Source: an uncultured Verrucomicrobiales bacterium
GTDB taxonomy: Bacteria > Verrucomicrobiota > Verrucomicrobiae > Limisphaerales > CANJSG01
Assembly (NCBI GenBank): GCA_946480965.1
Contig: CAMLMI010000158.1
Span: forward strand, 1-10,098
Direction of reading: 5' to 3'
DNA: 10,098 bases
The position numbers and the translations under genes are program-made. Positions 1 to 8,203 of the stretch are shown in pieces. Under the pieces are notes generated by a model. The model was given only the letters and a program-made list of their open reading frames with translations, was not told where the DNA came from and made no database searches. Within the stretch, counting starts at the first letter, position 1. The number at the start of each line of letters is the position of its first letter.

Positions 1-629
<629 letters not shown>

Positions 630-975
630 AGAGCGGTCCGCCGTGGAGCGGTTGGCGACGCTAAGGGCAAGGGAGAGGAGCGTCAAAAGGAAAGGCCTTG
701 CCAACCAAGGCAGCTTGGGAGGCGGTGCGCGGACCGTCACCGTCTATTCCCTTGCCAACGGAAAAGCCTTTTCGTTAGAACCCCTCAACCTAACTCCAAG
801 CAATCCCCGTCCGGTCGCTTGAGGAACGAGCCAGTTTTGTGGAAATGAGCCGCCTGCCCGTCATGTCGTGTGCCTTTTCAGGGGCGCAGCAGCTGCCATT
901 TCAGCGCGAACAGGCCCGCACAATGGTGGTTTTGATTCCGATCCCGTCGTAACCCCCTTCGTCTTCACGTTTTTT
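630..975. other. Divergent intergenic region between secA and the protease gene
   Basis: This 346-nt stretch must hold the promoters of both flanking genes, but no convincing gene. Weak sigma-70-like matches exist. On the minus strand TTGACG (686-681) and TAGCGT (663-658) are 17 nt apart and would give a secA leader of about 20 nt. On the plus strand TTGCCA (752-757) and TAGAAC (776-781) are 18 nt apart, about 190 nt before the protease start. Neither -10 box is good, so both are suggestions only. A perfect hairpin-like inverted repeat GAAAAG-C-CTTTTC lies at 761-773, inside the plus-strand candidate spacer. The part from 790 to 975 shows no recognisable structure apart from a T-run just before the protease start. 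Possible open frames here are short and look like shadows. Confidence 0.7.
695..759. repeat. Short direct repeat CCTTGCCAAC x2, first copy part of an inverted repeat
   Basis: The 10-mer CCTTGCCAAC occurs at 696-705 and again at 750-759, 54 nt apart, which is about five helical turns. The first copy overlaps a perfect inverted repeat, GCCTTG (695-700), 5-nt spacer CCAAC, CAAGGC (706-711). Paired sites at whole-turn spacing between divergent promoters can be operator half-sites. This is inference from geometry; the repeats are short enough to arise by chance in 346 nt of biased sequence. Confidence 0.35.
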
Positions 976-3900
976 ATGATCCGATCTGTCAATTGTTGGT
1001 CCCGCTCTCGCTGGGTGACCGGAGTCTTGGCGGCGTTTGCGGCGGCCCATCTTCACCTGGGTGTTCAGGCGGCGGATGCCGGCAAGACGCTGCTCAAGGT
1101 TTCCAGCGCCACCGATGCGGCGGAGCTGGTCAAACAGGGCGCGCGATCGGTTCAGAGCTACGGGGGGTTCCATTTGATCGAAGTGGAGGCCGGAACGGCG
1201 GTCAGGATTCCCGAGGGGGCGGAAGCGGTGCCGGATTACAACCTGATCCGCTTGAACGCCGGGACGATCAACACCTCGGTCGCTTCGCCGACCCGGGCAG
1301 CCGCTGCGAGCGGCTCCGCGAAGCGCCTCTTCATGGTGCAGTTTGTTGGGCCGATCAAACCCGAATGGGCGCAGGACATTCGGGACCGAGGCGGCCAGAT
1401 CGTGGCCTACATTCCGGAGAACACCTACTTGGTCTATGGAGATCCGGCGGCGCACGGCGCTGGGCAGAGCGCTTTTTCGGGGGCGGCTTCTTCAGTGGTG
1501 CGTTGGCAGGGCGATCTGCTCCCTGAGCACAAGCTGCGTCCGATGACCATGCTCAGGAACGCTTCCGGAGACGAATTGCCGGAAACTCCCTACTACAGCA
1601 TCCAGATGGTCGCCGACGATGCGGCCAACGCCGAAACCTTGTCGATCGTGGATCAATTGAAGACCGGGGCCGTGCGGCAGGACATGTCGGCGCTCAACTA
1701 TCGCAACCTCACCGTTCCGCTCTCCCCGGCTGCGGCTGCTGCTGTGGCTGCCAGACCGGAAGTGGTTTCCGTGACGCCGTTCAAAATGCCGAAGCTCTAC
1801 GGCGAAAGGCAGTCCCTGATCCTGTCCGGCAACATCCAGGAAGGGCCGGAAATCGTCCCGGCCCGGGTCGACTATTATGAGTGGCTGGCATCCAAGGGGT
1901 TCACAAATCTCGCCGAGCCTTTCGACTTCGCCGTTGATGTGACGGACAGCGGCATCGACAACGGGACCCAGAGCCCGGGACATTTTGGATTGTATCCCGC
2001 CGGTGACATGACTTTGACCAGCCGCGTCATCTACAATCGCCTGCTGGGCACGCCCAACACCAACAGCACCTTGGCGGGCTGCGACGGTCACGGCACTATC
2101 GATGCCCATATCATCGGTGGTTATGCCGGTCCTGTCCTGTCTTTGGTGACCAATGAGGTCGATGGCTCCAACGTTGTCACCACGGTGACGAATCGCATTG
2201 GATTTCCGTTCCAAGATTCCGATGGTTTCTTCTATGGACGTGGCGTTGCTCCCCAGGTGCTGCTGGGATCTTCGGTCATCTTCGACTCCGAATCCTTCAC
2301 GTTCCCCGACTACTTTGAGCTGATCGAACGAGCCTATATCGATGGTGCCCGGATTTCAGCCAACAGCTGGGGCGCCGACACCGCTGGTGCCTATTCCGTC
2401 CGGAACCAGATCTACGATTCCCTCGTCCGGGATGCCGTTCAGGACGATGGCGACGAGAACGAAGGCATGATTTTGGTTTTTGCCGCCGGAAACGCCGGTC
2501 CGACTCCGACGACCATCGGTGATCCGGGCACCTCGAAGAATGTGATCACGGTTGGTGCGGCCGAAGGCGTTCAGGCCTTTGGCGGACCGGACAACTCGGG
2601 CATCACGGACGACGATGCGGACAATGCCGCCGATGTGGTGTGGTTTTCGAGCCGAGGCCCCACCCAGGACGGCCGCAGGAAACCCGACATCATGGCTCCG
2701 GGAACACACATCAGCGGCGGCGCTCCCCAAGGACCCCCTTCCGAATCTGACACCAACGGAGTTCCTTTAGAGTGCTTCATTGGCACCGGCGTCAGCGGTG
2801 GGCGGGCCACGAACATCTTTTTCCCGGACGGCCAAGAGTTCTACACCGCCAGTTCCGGAACCAGCCAAGCAACCCCCGGCATCGCCGGTGCGGCCGCGCT
2901 CGTGTATCAATACTACCGCAATTTGGGCACCAATCCTCCAAGCCCGGCCATGGTCAAGGCCATCCTCATGAATACGGCCCGTTACATGGACGGTTCCGAT
3001 GCGAACGATGATCTCTGGTCGAACAAACAAGGCATGGGATTGGCCGACTTGGGCATGGCTTTGGATGATTCCCAGAGGGTCTACAAGGATCAGAACGAAG
3101 AGGAGAAATTCACCGCCACCGGCCAGCAGCGTCTGTTCACCGGATTCATCGCGGAAACCAACCGCCCGTTTCGGGTGACGTTGGCTTGGACCGATGCCCC
3201 CGGGAACACGGTCGGTGCTGCTTACAACAACAACCTGAACCTGAGGGTCTATGTGAGCGGCAGGCTGTATCGAGGAAATGTATTTTCGAAACAATTCTCG
3301 GCTCGGGGCGGTTTGGCCGACACCCGCAACAACGTTGAAAGCGTGTTCCTCCCGGCTGGAGTCAGTGGCGAGGTGGCCATTTTCGTGGATGCCGCCAACA
3401 TCAATTCCGATGGTGTTCCGGGCGACCAGGACCGCTTGGACCAGGACTTCGCCCTGATAGCGCACAACATGGTCGAAGCCCCGATTTCAATCATCGTTCC
3501 CGATGTGGCCACGTTCATCTCCGAGACCAATGGCTACAACAACGGCTTCATTGATGCGGGAGAAACCCTCACCTACGACTTCTCGTTGGCCAATGTCGGT
3601 TTGGTGGACGCGGAAAACATTGTCGCGGTCATGCTCACGAATGCTGCAGTGACTCCGGTCACTACAGAGGCAACTTATGGTGCCATGATCGCCCAGGGTC
3701 CGGCGGTGACGAATCGTTTCACTTTCATCGTCAACCCCGATGTTCCCTGCGGCTCTGAGTTCGATGTCGAGTTCGACATTTTCGAGGGCACGACCAACAA
3801 GGGAACGATTTCTTTCACGCTCTTTGTCGGATTGCCGCTGACCAACGCCCTCACCTTCGAGAATCCCGCCAAGATACTTCTCCCGGGACATGGTCCGGCA

Positions 3901-6399
3901 CTGCCCTTTCCTTCGACTCTGCTCGTGTCGGGATTGCAGACGAATGCGGAGATCGGGCAGGTCACGGGCGTCAAGGTGACCTTGAGCAACATCTTCCATG
4001 CTGTGCCCGCCCAGGTCGTGGCTGTGGTGGCCAACTCACGTGGCGAGGGCGTCGTCCTTTTCGACACCTTGAGCAACGAAGGGGTGCGGAGCGTGTTCGG
4101 ACTGGGCTATGTGACAAACACCAACACCCTCGTGATTTCTTTCAGCGACGATGCGGACGCACCCATCACCCGGTTTGCAGACGGTGAATTCCAGCCGCAA
4201 GGCGGGAACGTGTTCTCTGGTCTGATCGACATACCGCTCAGTCTTCCGCCGGGTGTCATGCCGACAAATTTCCTCTCGTCGTTGAACCAACTCGCATTGG
4301 GAGATCCAAACGGGCAGTGGCAATTGTTGATGTTCACCAGTGCGGGGCAGATAGGTGGAATTATCCACACCAATTCTTTGGTGATCGGCGAAGTTGGCTC
4401 TGGATTCGTTCGCAACGGCTGGAGCCTTGAGCTGACCGAGCGGCGGGTCTACTGCGACGCCGTCGTCTCCGACATCGAGGTCGTGCAGACCGCGTCGCCG
4501 GACCATGTGCTGGCCGACGACATCCTGACATATTCGTTGTTCGTCACCAACCACGGTCCGAACGACGCCTCTGCGGTCACCATCACCGAAACCCTCTCCG
4601 ATGCGGTGTCCTTGCAGAAGGTGGCCGCCTCCCAGGGAACCTATGTCGTTTCTGGCCAAGTGCTCACCTTCGATCTTGGTCCCATGCCGGTGGGTTCCGT
4701 GGCATCGATCAAGATCACCACCAAGGTCATCCAACCCCTCGACATCGTGAGCGTGGCGCGGGCCTCGACCGTGGTTGAACTGGATTCCTATCCGGAGAAC
4801 AACGTGGTGGCGACAGGCACGGCCCGAAGCCGATTCGTGGCGAATCCGGCTTCGATCAACATCCCGGCACTGGGTTTGGCGGACACCTACCCGTCCACCG
4901 TCTCGGTCACGGGCGTGACCGGAGTGGTCAACAAGGTGGTTGTCAGGGTCAACGGAGTCTCGCACGGATTCTTCCGTGACATCGACATGCTGCTGGTTGG
5001 GCCAAAGGGCCAGAAGGTGATGCTCATGTCCGATGTCGGGCCGGGCACTTCTATGGCGAATCTGGACCTGGTTTTCGACGACTCCGGTCCGATGATGCCG
5101 ACGGGTCCTTTCAACAGCGGCACCTATCATGTGACCGACTACGAACCTGAAACCGTTACAATCGGTGCTCCGGCTCCGGCTCCCCCCTACGCCAATGCCT
5201 TTAGCGCCTTCAACGGCATTGATCCGAACGGCACATGGAGTCTGTATATCGCTGACGACACCCGCGAGAAACCGGGTCAGATCCTCAATGGTTGGAGCCT
5301 GGAAATCTTCCTGGGAAACAACTTCACCAACGATTTGTCGCTGACCCAGACGATGCCGTCCGAAGTCAAGAGAGGCGTTCCGTTCATGGTCACGACTGTC
5401 GTGACGAACGTTGGCCCAACGAATGCCACCGCTGCGTTCGTGACCAACACGGTTCCGGACAACGTGGGCGTTCAGTCCGTCTCTGTTTCGTCCGGCAGCC
5501 ACACGATCGTGGGCAACAGCATCATCTGGTCGGTCGGCCCGATGCAGCGCAACGCCGTGGCTACCATGCAGGTGATGGCGGTTGCTCCCAGCCTCGGCTC
5601 GTTCACCTACACGTCCGGCGTCCGTTCCCAGGACAACGATCCGGTGCTCGCGAACAATTTTGCCGCGCGTTCCGCGACAGTGACGCTGCCCGACGGTGTG
5701 ACCGAAAATCCAGCACCCATCGCCATCCTCGAATCCGGGCCGGCTAGCCTGTATCCCTCGACCATCTCGGTCTCCGGTGTGACCAGCAAGGTGAGCAGCG
5801 TCACCGTTACCTTGCTGGGATTCAGCCACTCGTTCCCGAAAGATGTCGATGTTCTCCTCGTCGGGCCAGAAGGCCAGAAAGTGATGCTCATGTCCGACGC
5901 GGGCGCGGGGGATTTCGTCTCGGAGGCCACGCTCTCGTTCTCGGCTTCAGCCGATACCTTGGTGCCGCGAGGATTCCTTCGCACTGGCGTATATCGTCCG
6001 GCGGATTGGGATGTGACCTTGGATCTGCCGACTCCTGCTCCGGCCGGACCTTACGGCACCGATCTCGGAGCCTTCACCGGCACCGAGGCCAACGGCGTCT
6101 GGTCGCTCTATGTCAACGACCATTCCGCCGGAGACCAAGGCGGCATCAGCGCCGGCTGGATCCTGTCCATCTCCACCGAGGCGCAGGTGCCCAGCCTGAC
6201 GATCAGCTCCGCTGGAGCAAATGTGGTGCTCTCTTGGCCGTCGTCGGCCGTCGGCTTCACGCTTCAGGGTGCTTCTTCGCTGGAAGGAGAATCGCCCTGG
6301 ACTTCCCTCACCAATCCGGCTCCCGTGGTTATCGGCAACCAGAACGTCGTGACCAACGCGGTTTCCGCCCCGTCGATGTTCTTCCGGTTGGTTCGCTGA
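976..6399 (+). CDS. Secreted multidomain S8 (subtilisin-like, KP-43-type) serine protease with P-domains and DUF11 domains
   Basis: An exported protein of 1807 residues. The ATG at 976 gives a clean Sec signal peptide (Arg-rich n-region, hydrophobic core, likely cut after VQA near residue 32). The open frame extends back to a GTG at 868, but that would bury the signal. Residues about 33-300 look like a propeptide, including FMVQF and AYIPENTYLVYG segments as in KP-43-type proteases. The catalytic domain has Asp324 (VTDSGID), His372 (GCDGHGT), oxyanion Asn506 (AAGNAGP) and Ser630 (SSGTSQATP), so all key residues are present. Residues about 700-832 form a KP-43-like beta-barrel (LAWTDAPG 736-743, NNVESV 785-790). 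Then come a CARDB/DUF11-like domain (836-955), a divergent P-like domain (957-1155), DUF11 (1160-1285), P-domain (1286-1446), DUF11 (1447-1575), P-domain (1576-1736) and a C-terminal LSWP...FFRLVR module (1737-1807) seen in Verrucomicrobia secreted proteins. Probably degrades extracellular or cell-surface polypeptides; the substrate is unknown. Monocistronic, ended by the terminator at 6419. Confidence 0.93.
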   Translation: MIRSVNCWSRSRWVTGVLAAFAAAHLHLGVQAADAGKTLLKVSSATDAAELVKQGARSVQSYGGFHLIEVEAGTAVRIPEGAEAVPDYNLIRLNAGTINTSVASPTRAAAASGSAKRLFMVQFVGPIKPEWAQDIRDRGGQIVAYIPENTYLVYGDPAAHGAGQSAFSGAASSVVRWQGDLLPEHKLRPMTMLRNASGDELPETPYYSIQMVADDAANAETLSIVDQLKTGAVRQDMSALNYRNLTVPLSPAAAAAVAARPEVVSVTPFKMPKLYGERQSLILSGNIQEGPEIVPARVDYYEWLASKGFTNLAEPFDFAVDVTDSGIDNGTQSPGHFGLYPAGDMTLTSRVIYNRLLGTPNTNSTLAGCDGHGTIDAHIIGGYAGPVLSLVTNEVDGSNVVTTVTNRIGFPFQDSDGFFYGRGVAPQVLLGSSVIFDSESFTFPDYFELIERAYIDGARISANSWGADTAGAYSVRNQIYDSLVRDAVQDDGDENEGMILVFAAGNAGPTPTTIGDPGTSKNVITVGAAEGVQAFGGPDNSGITDDDADNAADVVWFSSRGPTQDGRRKPDIMAPGTHISGGAPQGPPSESDTNGVPLECFIGTGVSGGRATNIFFPDGQEFYTASSGTSQATPGIAGAAALVYQYYRNLGTNPPSPAMVKAILMNTARYMDGSDANDDLWSNKQGMGLADLGMALDDSQRVYKDQNEEEKFTATGQQRLFTGFIAETNRPFRVTLAWTDAPGNTVGAAYNNNLNLRVYVSGRLYRGNVFSKQFSARGGLADTRNNVESVFLPAGVSGEVAIFVDAANINSDGVPGDQDRLDQDFALIAHNMVEAPISIIVPDVATFISETNGYNNGFIDAGETLTYDFSLANVGLVDAENIVAVMLTNAAVTPVTTEATYGAMIAQGPAVTNRFTFIVNPDVPCGSEFDVEFDIFEGTTNKGTISFTLFVGLPLTNALTFENPAKILLPGHGPALPFPSTLLVSGLQTNAEIGQVTGVKVTLSNIFHAVPAQVVAVVANSRGEGVVLFDTLSNEGVRSVFGLGYVTNTNTLVISFSDDADAPITRFADGEFQPQGGNVFSGLIDIPLSLPPGVMPTNFLSSLNQLALGDPNGQWQLLMFTSAGQIGGIIHTNSLVIGEVGSGFVRNGWSLELTERRVYCDAVVSDIEVVQTASPDHVLADDILTYSLFVTNHGPNDASAVTITETLSDAVSLQKVAASQGTYVVSGQVLTFDLGPMPVGSVASIKITTKVIQPLDIVSVARASTVVELDSYPENNVVATGTARSRFVANPASINIPALGLADTYPSTVSVTGVTGVVNKVVVRVNGVSHGFFRDIDMLLVGPKGQKVMLMSDVGPGTSMANLDLVFDDSGPMMPTGPFNSGTYHVTDYEPETVTIGAPAPAPPYANAFSAFNGIDPNGTWSLYIADDTREKPGQILNGWSLEIFLGNNFTNDLSLTQTMPSEVKRGVPFMVTTVVTNVGPTNATAAFVTNTVPDNVGVQSVSVSSGSHTIVGNSIIWSVGPMQRNAVATMQVMAVAPSLGSFTYTSGVRSQDNDPVLANNFAARSATVTLPDGVTENPAPIAILESGPASLYPSTISVSGVTSKVSSVTVTLLGFSHSFPKDVDVLLVGPEGQKVMLMSDAGAGDFVSEATLSFSASADTLVPRGFLRTGVYRPADWDVTLDLPTPAPAGPYGTDLGAFTGTEANGVWSLYVNDHSAGDQGGISAGWILSISTEAQVPSLTISSAGANVVLSWPSSAVGFTLQGASSLEGESPWTSLTNPAPVVIGNQNVVTNAVSAPSMFFRLVR
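4453..6183 (+). repeat. Tandem DUF11 + P-domain module, two copies inside the protease gene
   Basis: Unit A (about 4453-5313) and unit B (about 5314-6183) each encode a DUF11-like beta-sandwich with a TN.GP motif followed by a P-domain. The best conserved block, GP(K/E)GQKVMLMSD, is nearly identical in both. At DNA level the 17-mer GTGATGCTCATGTCCGA occurs at 5017-5033 and 5881-5897, exactly 864 nt (288 codons) apart. The closing (N/A)GW tryptophans are at residues 1440 and 1728, again 288 apart, and the equivalent Trp of the diverged first P-like domain is at 1149. The spacing indicates internal duplication of the pair as a unit rather than of single domains. Confidence 0.8.
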
Positions 6400-6418
6400 C
6401 AGGATCGATTGGATCATG

Positions 6419-6460
6419 GGCCGCCGACCTTTGTAGGTCGGCGGCCTTTTTCTTTGTTTT
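6419..6460 (+). terminator. Rho-independent terminator after the protease gene
   Basis: A perfect 12-bp GC-rich stem, GGCCGCCGACCT (6419-6430) and AGGTCGGCGGCC (6435-6446), with a TTGT loop, is followed at once by TTTTTCTTTGTTTT. It starts 20 nt after the protease stop. The T-tract is only on the right side, so it acts on plus-strand transcripts. Confidence 0.95.
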
Positions 6461-6488
6461 CAAGGGCTGGCCCGCCAAGCTCCCTCAC

Positions 6489-7199
6489 GTGAACGTCCGA
6501 TTGCAGAAGTTTCTCGCGGAAGCCGGTGTCGCCTCCAGGCGCGCCGCCGAAGCGATCATCTTGGAAGGCCGGGTCAGGGTGAACGGTCAAGTGGTCTCTG
6601 AACTTGGAACCAAGGTCTCCGACTCCGACAAGGTCTCCGTGGACGGGAAGACCGTGCGGGCCAAGCGCAAGCTCCACATCGCCCTCCACAAGCCGCGCGG
6701 CTATCTCTGCTCGAAGTCCGAGCCCGGCGGCTGGAAGCTCGCCGGGGAACTTCTGCCCAAGGAGTGGAGCGAGCTGTATCCCGTCGGTCGGCTCGACCTG
6801 GACAGCGAGGGGTTGATCTTCTTCACCAACGACGGCGATTTCTGCCTGAGAATGACCCATCCCCGCTACGGCGTGAAGAAGGTCTATCTGGCCACGGTGG
6901 AGGGCCGGATCGAGCCTGCGGCCCTTGAGCCGCTCCGGCAGGGCGTCCGGCACGAGGGCGATTTGCTGAAGGCGGAGAAGGTGCGGCTGCTCGACGCCAG
7001 CAAGTCCCGCAGCGTGGTCGAACTGGTGCTGGGCGAGGGCAAGAACCGCGAGGTGCGGAGAATGTTTGAGGTGATCGGCCACGAGGTCACCCGGCTTGTG
7101 CGCACGCAGATCGGGAAGGTGAAACTGGCGGAACTGCCCGAGGGAAAATGGCGGACGTTGACAGCTGCCGAGGTAAATTCTCTACTTTCGGCTCCATGA
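6489..7199 (+). CDS. rluB: Pseudouridine synthase, RsuA/RluB/RluE/RluF family
   Basis: A cytoplasmic enzyme of 236 residues that isomerises a specific uridine in rRNA to pseudouridine; RluB members act on 23S rRNA helix 89. Residues 1-60 form an S4 RNA-binding domain (RLQKFLAEAGVASRRAAE, then GRVRVNG). The catalytic domain begins with LHIALHKPRGYLCS and carries the signature GRLDLDSEGL, with catalytic Asp103 and then FFTNDG. The C-terminal block GKNREVRRMFEVIGHEVTRL is also typical. The length and S4 domain favour RluB, but the exact target site within the family cannot be assigned from sequence alone. The GTG at 6489 is chosen because the S4 domain starts there; the frame is open further upstream only through the end of the protease gene and the terminator. 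First gene of the unit; its stop overlaps the next start (ATGA). Confidence 0.93.
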   Translation: MNVRLQKFLAEAGVASRRAAEAIILEGRVRVNGQVVSELGTKVSDSDKVSVDGKTVRAKRKLHIALHKPRGYLCSKSEPGGWKLAGELLPKEWSELYPVGRLDLDSEGLIFFTNDGDFCLRMTHPRYGVKKVYLATVEGRIEPAALEPLRQGVRHEGDLLKAEKVRLLDASKSRSVVELVLGEGKNREVRRMFEVIGHEVTRLVRTQIGKVKLAELPEGKWRTLTAAEVNSLLSAP

Positions 7200-8203
7200 C
7201 ATCTGGCCATGCAGCGCGGTTCGCAGCCCTCTTGTTCGCCTCCGTTTCGGCGTCCTTTGCCCAGGGCACTGCGGTGGTCGAACGCGACCGTGTGAATGTC
7301 CGTGGCGGCGCCGGACTGGTCCATGAAGTCGTCACCCAACTGCGCAAGGGCGAGACGGTCGTGGTGCTGGAGCCCGTCGTCTTGACCAAGCCCACCAAGG
7401 GAGAGCCGACCAACTGGTTCAAGATCGTGCTCCCGGCGAACACCCCGGTCTGGGTCAACGCCAATTACGTGTCCGCCAGCAACACCGTTTCCGGTTCCAG
7501 GCTGAACGTCCGGGGAGGTCCGGGCGAGAACTACAGCGTGCTGGCCCGCTTGGCGAAGGGCGAAGCCATCCAGCCCATCCGAACGGTGGACGACTGGATC
7601 GAGATCCATCCGCCAACCAATGCCGTGGCCTTCGTCGCCGCCACCTATTTGGCCTACTCCGGCTCGTCCGCCAACGCGTTGACCGAAGCCGCCCAGCCCG
7701 CTGCTTCCGCTGTCAAGCCCGTCGAATCCGAACCGACCCCGGCTCCGAAGCCCGTGGTTGCCGCGCCCGAACCGGCGCGTCCGGTGGAGACCGCCGTGGT
7801 CGAATCCGAGCCGGTGGCCCCGGCGACCGGCACTCCGGTGGCGGCACCGTTGGGAGCCAGCACCACGACCACCAACGAAGCCGCCGCTCCCGTGGTGACG
7901 ACTCCGGTCGTTCCGCCCGCGAACAGCACACCGGTCGAGATTTCCCCCGCCGCGCCGCGCCGTCGCATCGTCGTTCGCGAAGGCATCCTGCGCCGAGATT
8001 TCCATATCAACACCCCCGGCTACTTCCAGCTCGTGGACAAATACCACGGGCGTCTCATCAACTATCTCTACGTCAGCAATCCGGAACTCGATCTCGGGCC
8101 CTTCGTCGGCTCCGTGGTCATCGTCCGGGGCGAGGAATACTTGGACGAGCGCTGGAAGCGGACGCCGGTGATCGAGGTGGAGCACGCCACCTTGCCCAAC
8201 TGA
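7196..8203 (+). CDS. Secreted protein with two bacterial SH3 (SH3b) domains and a conserved C-terminal domain
   Basis: 335 residues, function unknown. The ATG at 7196 overlaps the pseudouridine synthase stop by 4 nt (ATGA) and gives a signal peptide cut after SFA (residue 22). An in-frame ATG at 7148 would put charged residues ahead of the signal and overlap more, so it is less likely. SH3b domain 1 (about 26-92) has DRVNVRGGAG and domain 2 (about 97-155) has SRLNVRGGPGENYSV; such domains usually bind peptidoglycan or cell-wall peptides. Residues about 160-251 are a low-complexity Pro/Ala/Val/Glu/Thr linker, able to span a periplasmic distance. Residues about 252-335 are a compact basic and aromatic domain (RRDFHINTPGYFQLVDKYH, then GRLINYLYVSNPELDLG and VIVRGEEYLDERW) that I do not recognise as a named family. 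Probably periplasmic or envelope-associated. Co-translated with its upstream neighbour and with folD. Confidence 0.88.
   Translation: MTSGHAARFAALLFASVSASFAQGTAVVERDRVNVRGGAGLVHEVVTQLRKGETVVVLEPVVLTKPTKGEPTNWFKIVLPANTPVWVNANYVSASNTVSGSRLNVRGGPGENYSVLARLAKGEAIQPIRTVDDWIEIHPPTNAVAFVAATYLAYSGSSANALTEAAQPAASAVKPVESEPTPAPKPVVAAPEPARPVETAVVESEPVAPATGTPVAAPLGASTTTTNEAAAPVVTTPVVPPANSTPVEISPAAPRRRIVVREGILRRDFHINTPGYFQLVDKYHGRLINYLYVSNPELDLGPFVGSVVIVRGEEYLDERWKRTPVIEVEHATLPN

Noticed and set aside
868..975. N-terminal extension of the protease from a GTG at 868
   Set aside because: It would put 36 residues, many polar, before a well-formed signal peptide that begins at the ATG at 976.
4036..5829. 597-codon open frame antisense to the protease
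   Set aside because: The product is rich in His, Arg, Asp and Gly with no domain-like pattern, as expected for the reverse of a GC-rich gene. The sense strand encodes clear P and DUF11 domains.
6006..6488. Long upstream extension of the pseudouridine synthase frame
   Set aside because: It runs through the protease C-terminus in another frame and through the terminator; its translation is Arg/Ser/Gly-rich and has no family similarity. The S4 domain begins at 6489.
7148..7195. Alternative ATG start of the SH3b protein
   Set aside because: It gives a charged 16-residue prefix ahead of the signal peptide. The ATGA overlap start at 7196 is a better fit.
7670..7950. Repetitive GC-rich stretch that might be a DNA repeat or CRISPR-like array
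   Set aside because: It encodes the Pro/Ala/Val linker of the SH3b protein. Similar codons recur, but there is no regular repeat-spacer period.
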